A stretch of 57,887 nt of DNA from the NCBI RefSeq assembly GCF_900769625.1, contig NZ_CAAGHK010000016.1:1-57887 (forward strand). Direction: 5' to 3'. This document shows positions 9,425 through 18,492 of this stretch, piece by piece (position 1 is the first letter of the stretch; every line of letters starts with the position of its first letter). The notes beneath the pieces were generated by a model. It made no database searches and had not been told where the DNA came from. It saw only the letters and a program-made list of their open reading frames with translations. The stretch comes from an uncultured Clostridium sp. GTDB taxonomy: Bacteria; Bacillota; Clostridia; Clostridiales; Clostridiaceae. A program made the translations under genes and the position numbers.

Positions 9425-9928
9425 TTATTCTTTTATATATTTGCTTAAATTTTCATTAAGCTTTACTTCTGGGTTTCTTGATTTAATAGCATCTCTTATC
9501 ATTTTAAAATCATTTGAACAATAGTATGAAGTACTTAAATAGTACTTATCTATTTTTTCATTTCTATTATTCTTCTTTTTATTGCTTGTCTCCCTGTATG
9601 TTATGACAATAAAGTCTTTTTTTCTATCCTTTGGCTCAATACCATTATCAACATCAATCGATTCTATGCTACTATATTTTATCTTCTGAATAAGATTTTT
9701 ATTCTGATAAAATTCAATCTTATTTTCTTTTAAATATATATCCCTGCTATATTCTACCCATACTGCAAGCGCTGTTACTACTGCAACAAATAAAAAACAT
9801 GAAAACAGTACGCTTGTTGGCCCTTGTGTTATTCCGTAAACTAAAGCTATTACAAATTCAACAATTACAGCCATTACCATCAGACTATTCTTCTTTTTTA
9901 TTATGATGGGATATTTCTTTTCCTCCAT
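9425..9928 (-). CDS. Small membrane protein with PH-like C-terminal domain
   Basis: The 167-residue protein has two closely spaced membrane helices (about 16-33 and 38-58) and then a soluble part. Its beta-strand pattern (IYLKENKIEFYQ, KIKYSSIESIDV, FIVITYRE) resembles bacterial PH-like domains such as bPH/DUF304. No catalytic motif is seen. ATG 9928 is preceded by GGAGAGGGAATA. It appears to be a single-gene unit. Family assignment is tentative. Confidence 0.6.
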   Translation of the reverse strand: MEEKKYPIIIKKKNSLMVMAVIVEFVIALVYGITQGPTSVLFSCFLFVAVVTALAVWVEYSRDIYLKENKIEFYQNKNLIQKIKYSSIESIDVDNGIEPKDRKKDFIVITYRETSNKKKNNRNEKIDKYYLSTSYYCSNDFKMIRDAIKSRNPEVKLNENLSKYIKE

Positions 9929-10196
9929 ATTATTCCCTCTCCAATCTCATTAGTTTTAATAGAATATACTTTTATCATTTAATTAATTATAGCCTAAGCA
10001 TACTATATTTTCCTTATAAATTATATCTAATTTTACTAAATATATGTAAATAGACTTTTATGTATAAATACTTATCACCGTTAAAGTCTTGCTTTTATAA
10101 TGCTTTTTATTTAGATTCATTAACTTCCAATTAGCATATATATGTATTAATTTTTAATCTAAGCATAAAATACTTTTGAAAGGAAGTGTACAGAGT

Positions 10197-10337
10197 ATGG
10201 CAACAAATAAAAAAGGAAGCTGTAACCCTATGCAGAAAGGAGAACGAAGACAAAGATTACATAAGAATCAGAATAATGTGGGCAATCCCAAAAATGAACC
10301 TCAATATAAAAACTTTGACGGAAATCCAGTAGAATAA
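10197..10337 (+). CDS. 46-residue basic small protein
   Basis: An unlisted short ORF runs from ATG 10197 to TAA 10337, preceded by GAAAGGAAG ten bases upstream and followed 15 bases later by a strong terminator. The product begins MATNKKGSCNPMQKGERRQR and ends NFDGNPVE. It is hydrophilic and rich in Lys, Arg, Asn and Gln, with a single Cys and no membrane segment. SD, ORF and terminator in correct order argue that it is a real gene. I do not recognise the family. A nucleic-acid-binding or spore-related role would be guesswork. Confidence 0.65.
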   Translation: MATNKKGSCNPMQKGERRQRLHKNQNNVGNPKNEPQYKNFDGNPVE

Positions 10338-10352
10338 ATAAAATATAAATTT

Positions 10353-10395
10353 AATGGAGATACTTAAATCATTTCTGAAATTAAATATCTCCATT
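10353..10395. terminator. Bidirectional terminator, small ORF / fchA
   Basis: A 10-bp stem (AATGGAGATA at 10353-10362 with TATCTCCATT at 10386-10395) is followed by TTTTACTTGT on the plus strand, with an AT-rich tail on the minus strand. It sits between two convergent stops. Confidence 0.8.
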
Positions 10396-10412
10396 TTACT
10401 TGTACACTTTTA

Positions 10413-11054
10413 TTAATAAATTACCTTATCCACTATTTCTGAAATCTTATTTTTTTCAACAGATGACTTTTCCATAATATCTTTTATTTCCTTGTCTAAT
10501 TCTTCAAAGAACTCTTCATTTCTCAGTCCATTAAGATTAACTTTTACATTAACTATCGAACTTTCAATTGCACTATGAAGAAGAATTGCTGAAATACCCA
10601 AATCTGATAAGAGCATCTTATTGCCGAACTGTGCCATAACATTAAGGTTCTCATAGAATTTCACACATTCTCTTGCTAAAACTAGAGGCGCTTCCATTGA
10701 TTTAATTGTATTATCTCTTATTGCTTTCTTTCTAGCTTCTTTTTCTTCTTCTGTTTCCTTAGTCATCTTGTAACACTCCATAAGTTTCAGAAAGTTTTCT
10801 CTATCTTCATCCATAATCTCAAGACTTCTCTTTGAAAATTCAAGACTTTTATTCTGAAAGTCCTTTATCATATTCTGAGAATCTTCGTTTAATTCCATAT
10901 AGCTTTTCTTTCCAACTGTCAACGAATACACCATTGAATTCAAAGCTCCTGACAAAGCTGCTATAAGGCCAGCAACACTTCCGCCACCTGGTGCAGGCAT
11001 ATCACTTTCAAGATCACCTATAAACTTTTTAATAGTATAATCACAAAATTTCAT
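10413..11054 (-). CDS. fchA: Methenyltetrahydrofolate cyclohydrolase (FTCD-cyclodeaminase family)
   Basis: The 213-residue all-helical protein is of the formiminotransferase-cyclodeaminase C-terminal family. In clostridia the stand-alone form, FchA, interconverts 5,10-methenyl- and 10-formyl-tetrahydrofolate. The glycine-rich segment PAPGGGSVAG (about 21-30) is the family hallmark. ATG 11054 has GGGGAGATTA upstream. Only 34 bp separate it from the upstream polymerase-like gene, so it may be co-transcribed with the surface-polymer cluster although the functions are unrelated. Cyclodeaminase activity on formimino-THF is the alternative. Confidence 0.85.
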   Translation of the reverse strand: MKFCDYTIKKFIGDLESDMPAPGGGSVAGLIAALSGALNSMVYSLTVGKKSYMELNEDSQNMIKDFQNKSLEFSKRSLEIMDEDRENFLKLMECYKMTKETEEEKEARKKAIRDNTIKSMEAPLVLARECVKFYENLNVMAQFGNKMLLSDLGISAILLHSAIESSIVNVKVNLNGLRNEEFFEELDKEIKDIMEKSSVEKNKISEIVDKVIY

Positions 11055-11088
11055 TTCATAATCTCCCCTAACTATCTTATGTTTTTTA

Positions 11089-12315
11089 TTATTCTATATT
11101 TCTATTGCCCATAATAGACACTAAATATCCAGAATATATCCAGAATATCATCGATATGAAACTCACAATGTATATCAATGTGCTTTCAAATAAATTAACT
11201 GATAATATTCCCAGAATCATAGATGTCATAATGGTCATTTCAAATTTTTCTTTTTTTCTCATATTATCAATATGATTTATCAGAAATATAAATAATAAAA
11301 TTATAAATATTAAAATCATTGATAAAGATATTATTCCATTTACAGTGGCAGTTTCAACATATATGTTATGAAGGCGTCCTGTTGAAATACCTGGAAGGTC
11401 ATCTGTTTCCCTTGCATTTGTTACTGAGTCAAGCATACCGCTATAGCCTACGCCTGTAACTGGATGTTCTTCTATAACTATTGCTGCTGATTCCCAAAGG
11501 CTCGTTCTACCACTTGTAAAATCCCTTATATGAGTTCCTTCAAAATTCACTGCTGCAATACACGCTAAAAGCGGAACAATCAAAAGAGCTGCTCTTATAT
11601 ATTTATTATTGCTGTAAATAAACACAAAGCAGTATATGACTGCTATAACTACAAGAAACGAACTACGTCCATTAAATAAAATCATTGTCATTAACTGAGT
11701 AACAATATTTACTGTAAGAAACATTTTTAATCTGTAATGTTTCGTTGTATGATGAAGATACATAGACATTACTATTGCAATTGCAGCAGCAATAGATATT
11801 GCATTAGGATTTTCAAAAACCCCGCCTCTGCTTCCTTCAAAAACATACTCATTAATTGTAACAGATTTATTTAAAAATTTCATAAATAGAGATATAACTG
11901 ATGATATAAACATGAATATAACATAAAAATAAGTTATTATTTTCATTTCTTTTATCATCATCTTTTTATTCCTGAATACATCCACTGTAAACACACTCAT
12001 AAATAAAACTAAATTAACAATCCATATCTTTAAATTTTCACTGCTTCTATAACAGAATAGATTAAAGAAAAGTGTTGTTATCACAAAAATGCCGATTGGA
12101 ATATCAAATGCATATATTTTTCTTTTTTTATAATCATTAAAAACCATAAACGCTATTAATAAAATACCCCATGCTAATGCTGCTTTACTAAGAATATTAA
12201 TTCCAGGAATCACCTTTAAAATTGTAACTACTGTCAAACTTACAAATAGATAAAATAATCGGAAGTAAAATTTATTATCTAAAATGCTGTATATTTGTAC
12301 TAATTTATTTTTCAT
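11089..12315 (-). CDS. O-antigen ligase/polymerase-like membrane protein
   Basis: The 408-residue polytopic protein has about ten hydrophobic segments and the large loop typical of Wzy/WaaL O-antigen ligase-like proteins. The loop carries GRSSFLVV, ...FTSGRTSLWESA and HPVTGVGYSG...LHNIYVE. The G-R-x-x-L-W and H-N segments are characteristic. It likely polymerises or transfers a lipid-linked repeat unit at the outer face of the membrane. It overlaps the end of the upstream glycosyltransferase gene by 11 bp, indicating an operon. Polymerase versus ligase cannot be told from sequence. Confidence 0.8.
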   Translation of the reverse strand: MKNKLVQIYSILDNKFYFRLFYLFVSLTVVTILKVIPGINILSKAALAWGILLIAFMVFNDYKKRKIYAFDIPIGIFVITTLFFNLFCYRSSENLKIWIVNLVLFMSVFTVDVFRNKKMMIKEMKIITYFYVIFMFISSVISLFMKFLNKSVTINEYVFEGSRGGVFENPNAISIAAAIAIVMSMYLHHTTKHYRLKMFLTVNIVTQLMTMILFNGRSSFLVVIAVIYCFVFIYSNNKYIRAALLIVPLLACIAAVNFEGTHIRDFTSGRTSLWESAAIVIEEHPVTGVGYSGMLDSVTNARETDDLPGISTGRLHNIYVETATVNGIISLSMILIFIILLFIFLINHIDNMRKKEKFEMTIMTSMILGILSVNLFESTLIYIVSFISMIFWIYSGYLVSIMGNRNIE

Positions 12316-13462
12316 ATATTTCTTTATACACTCCTTTTAGCTTTTCAACTAATACTTTTTCTGAATAGCTAAGAATTGTTTTTTCTCTTATTTCATTCTT
12401 ATCATAAGTTTTATAATTTCTTTTCATTTTTAACAGTGCGTCTTGCAGCTGCTTTATATTATTTTTTTCAATTATTATTCCATTATAATCTTTTATTATG
12501 TCATCAGCCCCCCCGTTAAATGTACCAATAACCGGTTTGCCGCATGCCATCGCTTCTATATATACAACTCCAAAAGTTTCATGTTCTGATGCCAATACAA
12601 AACAGTCGCATTTCTGCATTTCGCTGGCAACTTCATCTCTTGACAAAGCTCCAAGCAGAGTAATTTGATTTTCCATACCTTTTTCTGCAATCATTTCTTG
12701 CAGCTTATTTTTCAGTGATCCCTCACCGCCAATATTCAATACTGAATTTGTACCTTTAAATCCTTCCGAAAATGCTTCTATCAGATTTTCCATACCTTTT
12801 CCTTCCTCAAGAAATGCACATGAAAACAAGCTGAAGTTCTCTTGACCTTCTTCACTATTAGCATCTTCAGTATTTAACTTAAATCTTCCAAGATCAACCA
12901 TATTATTAATTACTCGTATATTGTTACTCGTATAATCTTGCATTTCCTGTTTTAGTCCATTACCGACTGCTATGAGAATATCAGCCTCATCATAAGATTT
13001 AAATATATATTTTTTATAGCTTTCCCTTACATACTTTGCATATTTCAATGATGAGTGTTCTGTTAATACAAAAGGAATTTTATATTTATTGCTTATATAT
13101 TGTGCAGCTATGCCTCCCCAGAATGAGGAATGAGCATGAATAATATCAACTTTCCCTTCTTTTCTGACTATTTCCTTGTACAGCCTATCCATTCTTTTAT
13201 TAAAACTGCTGAACATCAGCGGATTTTTAGGAAAATAGTTAAAATCCTTATATCTGTATGTATTGAGATTATCCTCAACAGAATATTGAATTCCTCTTTT
13301 TTCTTTAATTTTTCCAAACATGGTTATCGGCCAGATTTCATTATATGCAACTGTAACCTTAATTCCAGCATTTGAAAGAGCCTTGAACTGCTCTTTAAAA
13401 AAACTTCCATGAACCTTGTTTCTTGAAGATGCATACCATGACGGTATTACCATTATATGCAT
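12305..13462 (-). CDS. GT4 family glycosyltransferase
   Basis: GT-B glycosyltransferase of about 385 residues. The N-terminal domain begins MHIMVIPSWYASSRN, with HAHSSFWGG at about 110. The C-terminal donor-binding domain carries LNIGGEGSLKNKL and the E-x7-E motif region EHETFGVVYIEAMACGKPVI. It probably adds a sugar to the lipid-linked repeat in the cytoplasm. ATG 13462 was chosen over ATG 13477 because AGGAGTG lies at the right distance from it; it starts 4 bp after the upstream stop. Sugar specificity unknown. Confidence 0.88.
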   Translation of the reverse strand: MHIMVIPSWYASSRNKVHGSFFKEQFKALSNAGIKVTVAYNEIWPITMFGKIKEKRGIQYSVEDNLNTYRYKDFNYFPKNPLMFSSFNKRMDRLYKEIVRKEGKVDIIHAHSSFWGGIAAQYISNKYKIPFVLTEHSSLKYAKYVRESYKKYIFKSYDEADILIAVGNGLKQEMQDYTSNNIRVINNMVDLGRFKLNTEDANSEEGQENFSLFSCAFLEEGKGMENLIEAFSEGFKGTNSVLNIGGEGSLKNKLQEMIAEKGMENQITLLGALSRDEVASEMQKCDCFVLASEHETFGVVYIEAMACGKPVIGTFNGGADDIIKDYNGIIIEKNNIKQLQDALLKMKRNYKTYDKNEIREKTILSYSEKVLVEKLKGVYKEIYEK

Positions 13463-13466
13463 TTCA

Positions 13467-14765
13467 TCACTCCTCATTAAGCAAAATATTATTCAGTCTT
13501 TCAACAATAGAATTCCACTCATAATTCATATCTGGTGCACATTCCAGTTTATTTTCCCTAAACATATCGACCATTTCATATATGTTTTTCTTTATCGACT
13601 CAGTATTATTAAATGTCACAATGCATTTATCATTATTTTCTACTACTGATTTAATAGGATCATTTTCATCTCCATAAATCACAAAAATTCTTCCTTTGGC
13701 ACCAAAATAATCATAAATCTTAGCCGGTATCTGCTTTGAATTTTTATTGCCGAATAGAAGGAGGACATCACCATTAAGCATATATTTAAGTGCCTCATCA
13801 AATGGGATTCTTCCTGAAACTTTTGAGCATTCAAGGTTTTTCAGCCTTTTTCTTCCCTCTATATCATCAATATTTCCAAAAAATAAAACATTGAGCATCT
13901 CATAAGTTGTGCTGTCTTCTTTTTTTATTTCTTCAAGAGCTGTAACAAAAGGCCTTATATCTCTCAGTTTTGAAAAAATCTCACCTGTATATATCAGGTT
14001 GATTTTATTTTTATCTATCAGCTTTGGTGCTTCTTCAAAAGAAAGTCTGTAATAAAGCTTAGAATCAAATCCTCTATTCAATATAAAGGTCTTTTTAGAA
14101 CCATCTGCCAGCTGTTTATAATCTTTGAGGTATTCATTCTTATTTGCTTCAGTAACGAAAATAAAACTGTCTGCCATATTAATTATTTTCTTTTCCATAT
14201 TCTTTTCAATTATCTTCTTGAATATTAATGACTTCTGCCTTGTAGAATCTTTAAGCCATGGATCGCTCCAATAAGTAATCCATGGAACATCCTTAAACTG
14301 ACTTTTTATTTCATATGCGCACAAGTGCGAAGATGGGGGTTCATGCATAGAAAAAATAACATCAAATTTTTCTTTTTCCATAAGAATTTTTCCGTAAGCT
14401 CCTGCTTTTTTAGACCACCCATAATACATATCCGGAATAACAAGTGAATTTTTGGCTTTTCTTAAACATTTCCTTAATAATCCATTATTATTTTTTGTAT
14501 TTGTCTTTTCATTCTTCACCTGTGACTTTTTAGGCATCAGCCTTTTGAATGCAATGCCACCATCAATCACGTGTAATTTTATATTTTTATCCATCATATT
14601 TAATAATGCTTCATCATAATAAATTGAATCCTTAGGAAAATTAACTGTTAAAAGATGAACTTCATTACTTTCTATTTCACTTAACTTATTTAAATACTGC
14701 AGTGTTTCAATTGCTGCTGAATTATTGATAAGCGGAGAATAACAGGCAATAAATAATATTTTCAT
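13467..14765 (-). CDS. Glycosyltransferase, GT4-like
   Basis: 432-residue GT-B-type protein. The start MKILFIACYSPLINNSAA and the segment FSMHEPPSSHL...PWITYWSDPW resemble capsule and teichuronic-type glycosyltransferases. The C-terminal half holds LIYTGEIFSKLRDIRPF and a donor-site-like QIPAKIYDYFGAKGRIFVI. The usual E-x7-E motif is weak. SD TAGGAGGACAT precedes ATG 14765. Its last codons contain the SD of the next gene, which implies translational coupling. Sugar and acceptor unknown. Confidence 0.78.
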   Translation of the reverse strand: MKILFIACYSPLINNSAAIETLQYLNKLSEIESNEVHLLTVNFPKDSIYYDEALLNMMDKNIKLHVIDGGIAFKRLMPKKSQVKNEKTNTKNNNGLLRKCLRKAKNSLVIPDMYYGWSKKAGAYGKILMEKEKFDVIFSMHEPPSSHLCAYEIKSQFKDVPWITYWSDPWLKDSTRQKSLIFKKIIEKNMEKKIINMADSFIFVTEANKNEYLKDYKQLADGSKKTFILNRGFDSKLYYRLSFEEAPKLIDKNKINLIYTGEIFSKLRDIRPFVTALEEIKKEDSTTYEMLNVLFFGNIDDIEGRKRLKNLECSKVSGRIPFDEALKYMLNGDVLLLFGNKNSKQIPAKIYDYFGAKGRIFVIYGDENDPIKSVVENNDKCIVTFNNTESIKKNIYEMVDMFRENKLECAPDMNYEWNSIVERLNNILLNEE

Positions 14766-14823
14766 ATGTCCTCCTATCCGTAACTTTTCACGTACATATT
14801 ATTATCGTTTGTTATGTTTGATT

Positions 14824-16356
14824 TTATCTTTTGAGTCTGCTTAAAAACATATTTTTCAATTCGATAACTTCTTCAATCTTGAATATATACCCTAAAACAA
14901 AGTAAACAATCATTCCTACGGCAGTTCCGAAACCGACAAGCACTATTGTATTTACTTTATTTTCTATAATTTTAACAATAAATAAGATAACTGCTCCCAT
15001 AATCATAGAATTAAATACTATAACTATGATTTTAGTTACTATATCTCTTATTTTGAAATTGTGCTCTATTCTTATTATGCTTCTGAATAAAAGCAGCGAT
15101 GTTACAAGCATTGCAATAACAGATGCCAGTGCTATCCCGAAAACACCAAAATATCTTGAAAGTATAATATTTAATGATATATTACAGATTACACCTATCA
15201 CGCCATTAAAAGTTGTTATTTTTGTTCTGCCCATTGAAAATAATGTGGAATTCAGTATATCTCTCATACCTGTAAAAAATATTCCAAAACCATAACCTAT
15301 AAGCGCAGCTGTTGTTATGTTTACTGCATATTCATCAAACTGTCCTCTGCCATATACAATCTGCACTATTTGTCTTCCAAAAATCAAAACCCCTAATGTT
15401 ATTGGAATAAGCAGAATTGCAAGATAAACTATAGATTTCTTCAATGTTTCGATAAATCCTTTTTCATTACCATTATTTCTCATATTAGCCATAATGGGAT
15501 ATGCTACATTTGCTATTGAGGTAGTTATTATTGTATTTATGAATATTATAAGTTTCTGTCCATAATCAAGTGCTGATATAGAACCTACTGAAAGAGATGA
15601 TGCAATCTTTTTATCAGCAATCATGTTAAGTGAATTAGCACCAGCCCCTATAATAACGGGTACAATCAATAACAGTATCTCATGAAGCCTGCTGTCCTTC
15701 ATATTAATAAATAATCTAAATTTATAACCATGAGTAATCAGCGATGGCACCTGAACAACAACTCTCATGAAATTACCAATAACATTTGCAATTGTTAATC
15801 CTACAATATCATACTTTCTAAAAATTAACAAATAAACTATCATTGGCAGGTTAAAAAACAATCCCAGAATAGATGGAACGATGAAATCCTCATTTACCTG
15901 CAGCATTGACGTAAAACATGCATTTACTGATAAAAACAGCAAATTCAGCAATGTTATTCTTGTTAATCTTGTCGCCAAAATCAATGCTTCCTCTGAAAAA
16001 CCATCTGCCAGTATATATACTATTTCTTTTGAAAAAATACTGCTTACAACAAAAAAAATCAGCGACACCACAAAAAGAATGTTAATAACATTATTTGCAA
16101 AGTCGTACATTTCATTCTGACCTTTTTTAGCTCTTATTCTGCTGAGCATTGGTAGAAAAGCAGTCGAAATTGCAAGGCCTATCAATGTAAAGATTGTTTC
16201 AGGTATAGTAACTGCTATATTATAGGCATCTGTATACATTCCAGCACCAAAACCACGAGCTATAAGCATATCTCTGATAAATCCTACTGCCTTGCTTATA
16301 ACAGATACTATCATAATTATGAATGTAGATTTAATTAAACTGCTTTCCTTCTTCAT
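14824..16356 (-). CDS. murJ: MurJ/MviN-type lipid flippase
   Basis: 510-residue MOP-superfamily membrane protein with about fourteen helices. The N-terminus (STFIIMIVSVISKAVGFIRD) and the A-x-GF-G-x-G-x-x-T-D-A-Y-x-x-A segment near residues 35-50 are MurJ signatures. MurJ moves lipid II across the membrane. Here it lies between glycosyltransferase genes in the place where a Wzx repeat-unit flippase is expected, so it may serve the cluster polymer instead of, or besides, lipid II. SD AGGTGAAAT precedes ATG 16356. It starts 12 bp after the tagA-like gene ends. Confidence 0.88.
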   Translation of the reverse strand: MKKESSLIKSTFIIMIVSVISKAVGFIRDMLIARGFGAGMYTDAYNIAVTIPETIFTLIGLAISTAFLPMLSRIRAKKGQNEMYDFANNVINILFVVSLIFFVVSSIFSKEIVYILADGFSEEALILATRLTRITLLNLLFLSVNACFTSMLQVNEDFIVPSILGLFFNLPMIVYLLIFRKYDIVGLTIANVIGNFMRVVVQVPSLITHGYKFRLFINMKDSRLHEILLLIVPVIIGAGANSLNMIADKKIASSLSVGSISALDYGQKLIIFINTIITTSIANVAYPIMANMRNNGNEKGFIETLKKSIVYLAILLIPITLGVLIFGRQIVQIVYGRGQFDEYAVNITTAALIGYGFGIFFTGMRDILNSTLFSMGRTKITTFNGVIGVICNISLNIILSRYFGVFGIALASVIAMLVTSLLLFRSIIRIEHNFKIRDIVTKIIVIVFNSMIMGAVILFIVKIIENKVNTIVLVGFGTAVGMIVYFVLGYIFKIEEVIELKNMFLSRLKR

Positions 16357-16368
16357 ATTTCACCTATA

Positions 16369-17091
16369 CTACTGCTTTCCTTCTTTTCTGTTCTTTATAA
16401 CTATCAATAAAAACTTTGGTATTGATATAAGTCTCTTTATTCTAAATGGCTCTTTATAAACTCTATAAAGCCACTCAAGCCCGCATGATATCATCCACTG
16501 CGGAGCCCTTTTTAAGTTTCCTGCAAATATATCAAAAACGCCTCCCACACCCATGAAAATCTTTGTATCGGTAATATTCTTAATTTTTTCAATAAATATC
16601 TCTTGTCTTGGAGATCCCATTGCAACAAATATTGCCCATGGACTGCTGTTTTGTATATCCTTTACTATATCCTCACAATTGTTTATATCGAAATATCCAT
16701 TGTGGCAGCCGACAATTTTTAAGTGAGGATAGTCCCTTTTTATGTTTTCAACACATTTTACTACTACGTCTTCTTTTGCTCCAAGGAAATAAACTGATTT
16801 TTCTTCCCTGTCTGCTTTAATCAGTACTTCTTTTACAACATCTATGCCTGCTATTTTTTCTTTGACAGGTTCTTTAATCAATTTAGATGCAATTACAGTT
16901 CCTACCCCATCAGGTATTATGATAGAATCCTTATCATTAAAGCTTTTTTTCAGCATACTGTTATTTAATCCGTTAAAAAGTACTTCTGGGTTTCCTGAAA
17001 TTATATTTACTTTTTCTAGTCCATCAACATAGTTCATGAGACTTTCCTTATCTTTATTAAATACATTAAAATCAAGTATCTTTGTAAACAT
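16369..17091 (-). CDS. tagA: WecG/TagA/CpsF family glycosyltransferase
   Basis: 240-residue GT26 enzyme. In teichoic acid synthesis TagA adds N-acetylmannosamine to undecaprenyl-PP-GlcNAc; other members add different sugars. Signature segments: IPDGVGTVIASK (about 79-90), VAMGSPRQEIFI (about 155-166) and GGVFDIFAGNLKRAP (about 178-192), then an Arg/Lys-rich membrane-binding C-terminal helix. AGGAGTAGAG precedes ATG 17091. First enzyme of the polymer operon. The exact acceptor and donor are inferred from family only, so the tag symbol is provisional. Confidence 0.82.
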   Translation of the reverse strand: MFTKILDFNVFNKDKESLMNYVDGLEKVNIISGNPEVLFNGLNNSMLKKSFNDKDSIIIPDGVGTVIASKLIKEPVKEKIAGIDVVKEVLIKADREEKSVYFLGAKEDVVVKCVENIKRDYPHLKIVGCHNGYFDINNCEDIVKDIQNSSPWAIFVAMGSPRQEIFIEKIKNITDTKIFMGVGGVFDIFAGNLKRAPQWMISCGLEWLYRVYKEPFRIKRLISIPKFLLIVIKNRKEGKQ

Positions 17092-17170
17092 CTCTACTCC
17101 TGTATCCTCTATTCTTACCTTTAAATTTCTTAAAGAACCATATCATAAATTAAAGATGATTTTTAATAAT

Positions 17171-18271
17171 TTACTTTTCAGCTCTATTTATCATTTGATC
17201 TATTTCTATTACTATTTCATCTTCTGGAGCAAGCTTCTTTGCTATATTAAGATTAAGTCTTGCCTGTTCCATATCTCCAAGATTATAATAACACATTACA
17301 ATATTAGTGCATATTTCAACCTCATTTGATGCCTCAAATGCTTTTTTGAAGTATTTTATTGCTTCTTCATATTCGCCTAAACATGCATAGTTCATACCAA
17401 GTTCATTTACAACTTCAAGTATGCCCGATTCTATTGAAATACTCTTATTTAAATAATGTATTGCCTTATTATAATGCTGTGTTTTTCTATAACATACTCC
17501 AATATAGTAATCTATCAGCGGATTTTCCGTAAACTCTTCACTTAACGGAATAAGCAGTTCTATTGCTTTTTCCGGATTATCCTTTACCAGTTCTACAGCC
17601 TTTTCATATGTGCTTATATTTTCAATATCCTTAACAATCGCTTCAATCTGAGGATTCATTTTTCCCCCCTTGTTTATGTATTCATGTATTTCTACTTCTG
17701 CACCTTTAAAGTCACCATCATCTTTTAAAATTAAAGCATTATATAAGTATGGTTCTGGGCAGTTAAAGAATTTTTCCTTGCAGAGTTCTATATCTTCACT
17801 TAACAGCTCAGTAAAGCTTGAATCTTCTTCCCTTATCGCTTCACCGACACTTAAAAGTTTTGTCAGTATTTCTTCTTCTTCTGTATATCTATAAAGACCT
17901 TTTAAAAGAACATATGCATCATCAAGCTTATCATGTTTTATTTTATCTGCTATGATACTTTTTACACATTCTTCACTATCAGGAATATATGTTAATATTG
18001 TACCATAATCATCAATATAACGAATGTTAGGATCTGCACCAAAAGCAGTAAACATTCCTTCAACAAAATAATATATAGGAAGATTGCTCAATCTAAGCTG
18101 ATTTTCTGCATTCTTTGTAACATAGTCAGCACTTATAGGAATATATAAATCAGGATTTTTAAACTCAACATACTGCGGCATATTTATACTTCTCTTAAAT
18201 CCAGCTGCATCAACTTCAAGAAATAGCATCTTGCTTAACTTATCTTTATACATTGTTTTATAATTACTCAT
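17171..18271 (-). CDS. TPR-repeat protein heading the polymer cluster
   Basis: 366-residue soluble protein. The N-terminal ~180 residues are of unknown family; the C-terminal ~190 residues form about five tetratricopeptide repeats (YYIGVCYRKTQHYNKAIHYL, LGMNYACLGEYEEAIKYF, VMCYYNLGDMEQARLNL). No signal peptide. Start ATG 18271 was chosen for AAGAGGTG upstream; the in-frame ATG 18295 lacks an SD. It precedes tagA by 79 bp on the same strand and may be a regulator or scaffold for the cluster, but nothing in the sequence proves that. Confidence 0.75.
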   Translation of the reverse strand: MSNYKTMYKDKLSKMLFLEVDAAGFKRSINMPQYVEFKNPDLYIPISADYVTKNAENQLRLSNLPIYYFVEGMFTAFGADPNIRYIDDYGTILTYIPDSEECVKSIIADKIKHDKLDDAYVLLKGLYRYTEEEEILTKLLSVGEAIREEDSSFTELLSEDIELCKEKFFNCPEPYLYNALILKDDGDFKGAEVEIHEYINKGGKMNPQIEAIVKDIENISTYEKAVELVKDNPEKAIELLIPLSEEFTENPLIDYYIGVCYRKTQHYNKAIHYLNKSISIESGILEVVNELGMNYACLGEYEEAIKYFKKAFEASNEVEICTNIVMCYYNLGDMEQARLNLNIAKKLAPEDEIVIEIDQMINRAEK

Positions 18272-18448
18272 TTTGCACCTCTTATTAATTGTCATTATAA
18301 ATAACTTTTATATCGTGAAATATTATTCTCAATCTTACACTTTATAAATTATATTTTATATTATAATCTAAATTACTTAAATTTAATACGCCAGTAAATA
18401 TAAAATTCTATTTTATCCTATAATTTCACATCATACTATTTATTCAAA

Positions 18449-18482
18449 AAAAATTGCTGCCACTATTGTGACAGCAATTTTT
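18449..18482 (-). terminator. Terminator after phosphohexomutase gene
   Basis: An 11-bp outer stem (AAAAATTGCTG with CAGCAATTTTT) encloses an inner CAC/GTG pair and ends 10 bp after the pgm stop. A/T tracts flank it on both sides. Confidence 0.8.
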
Positions 18483-18492
18483 ATAATAATAA

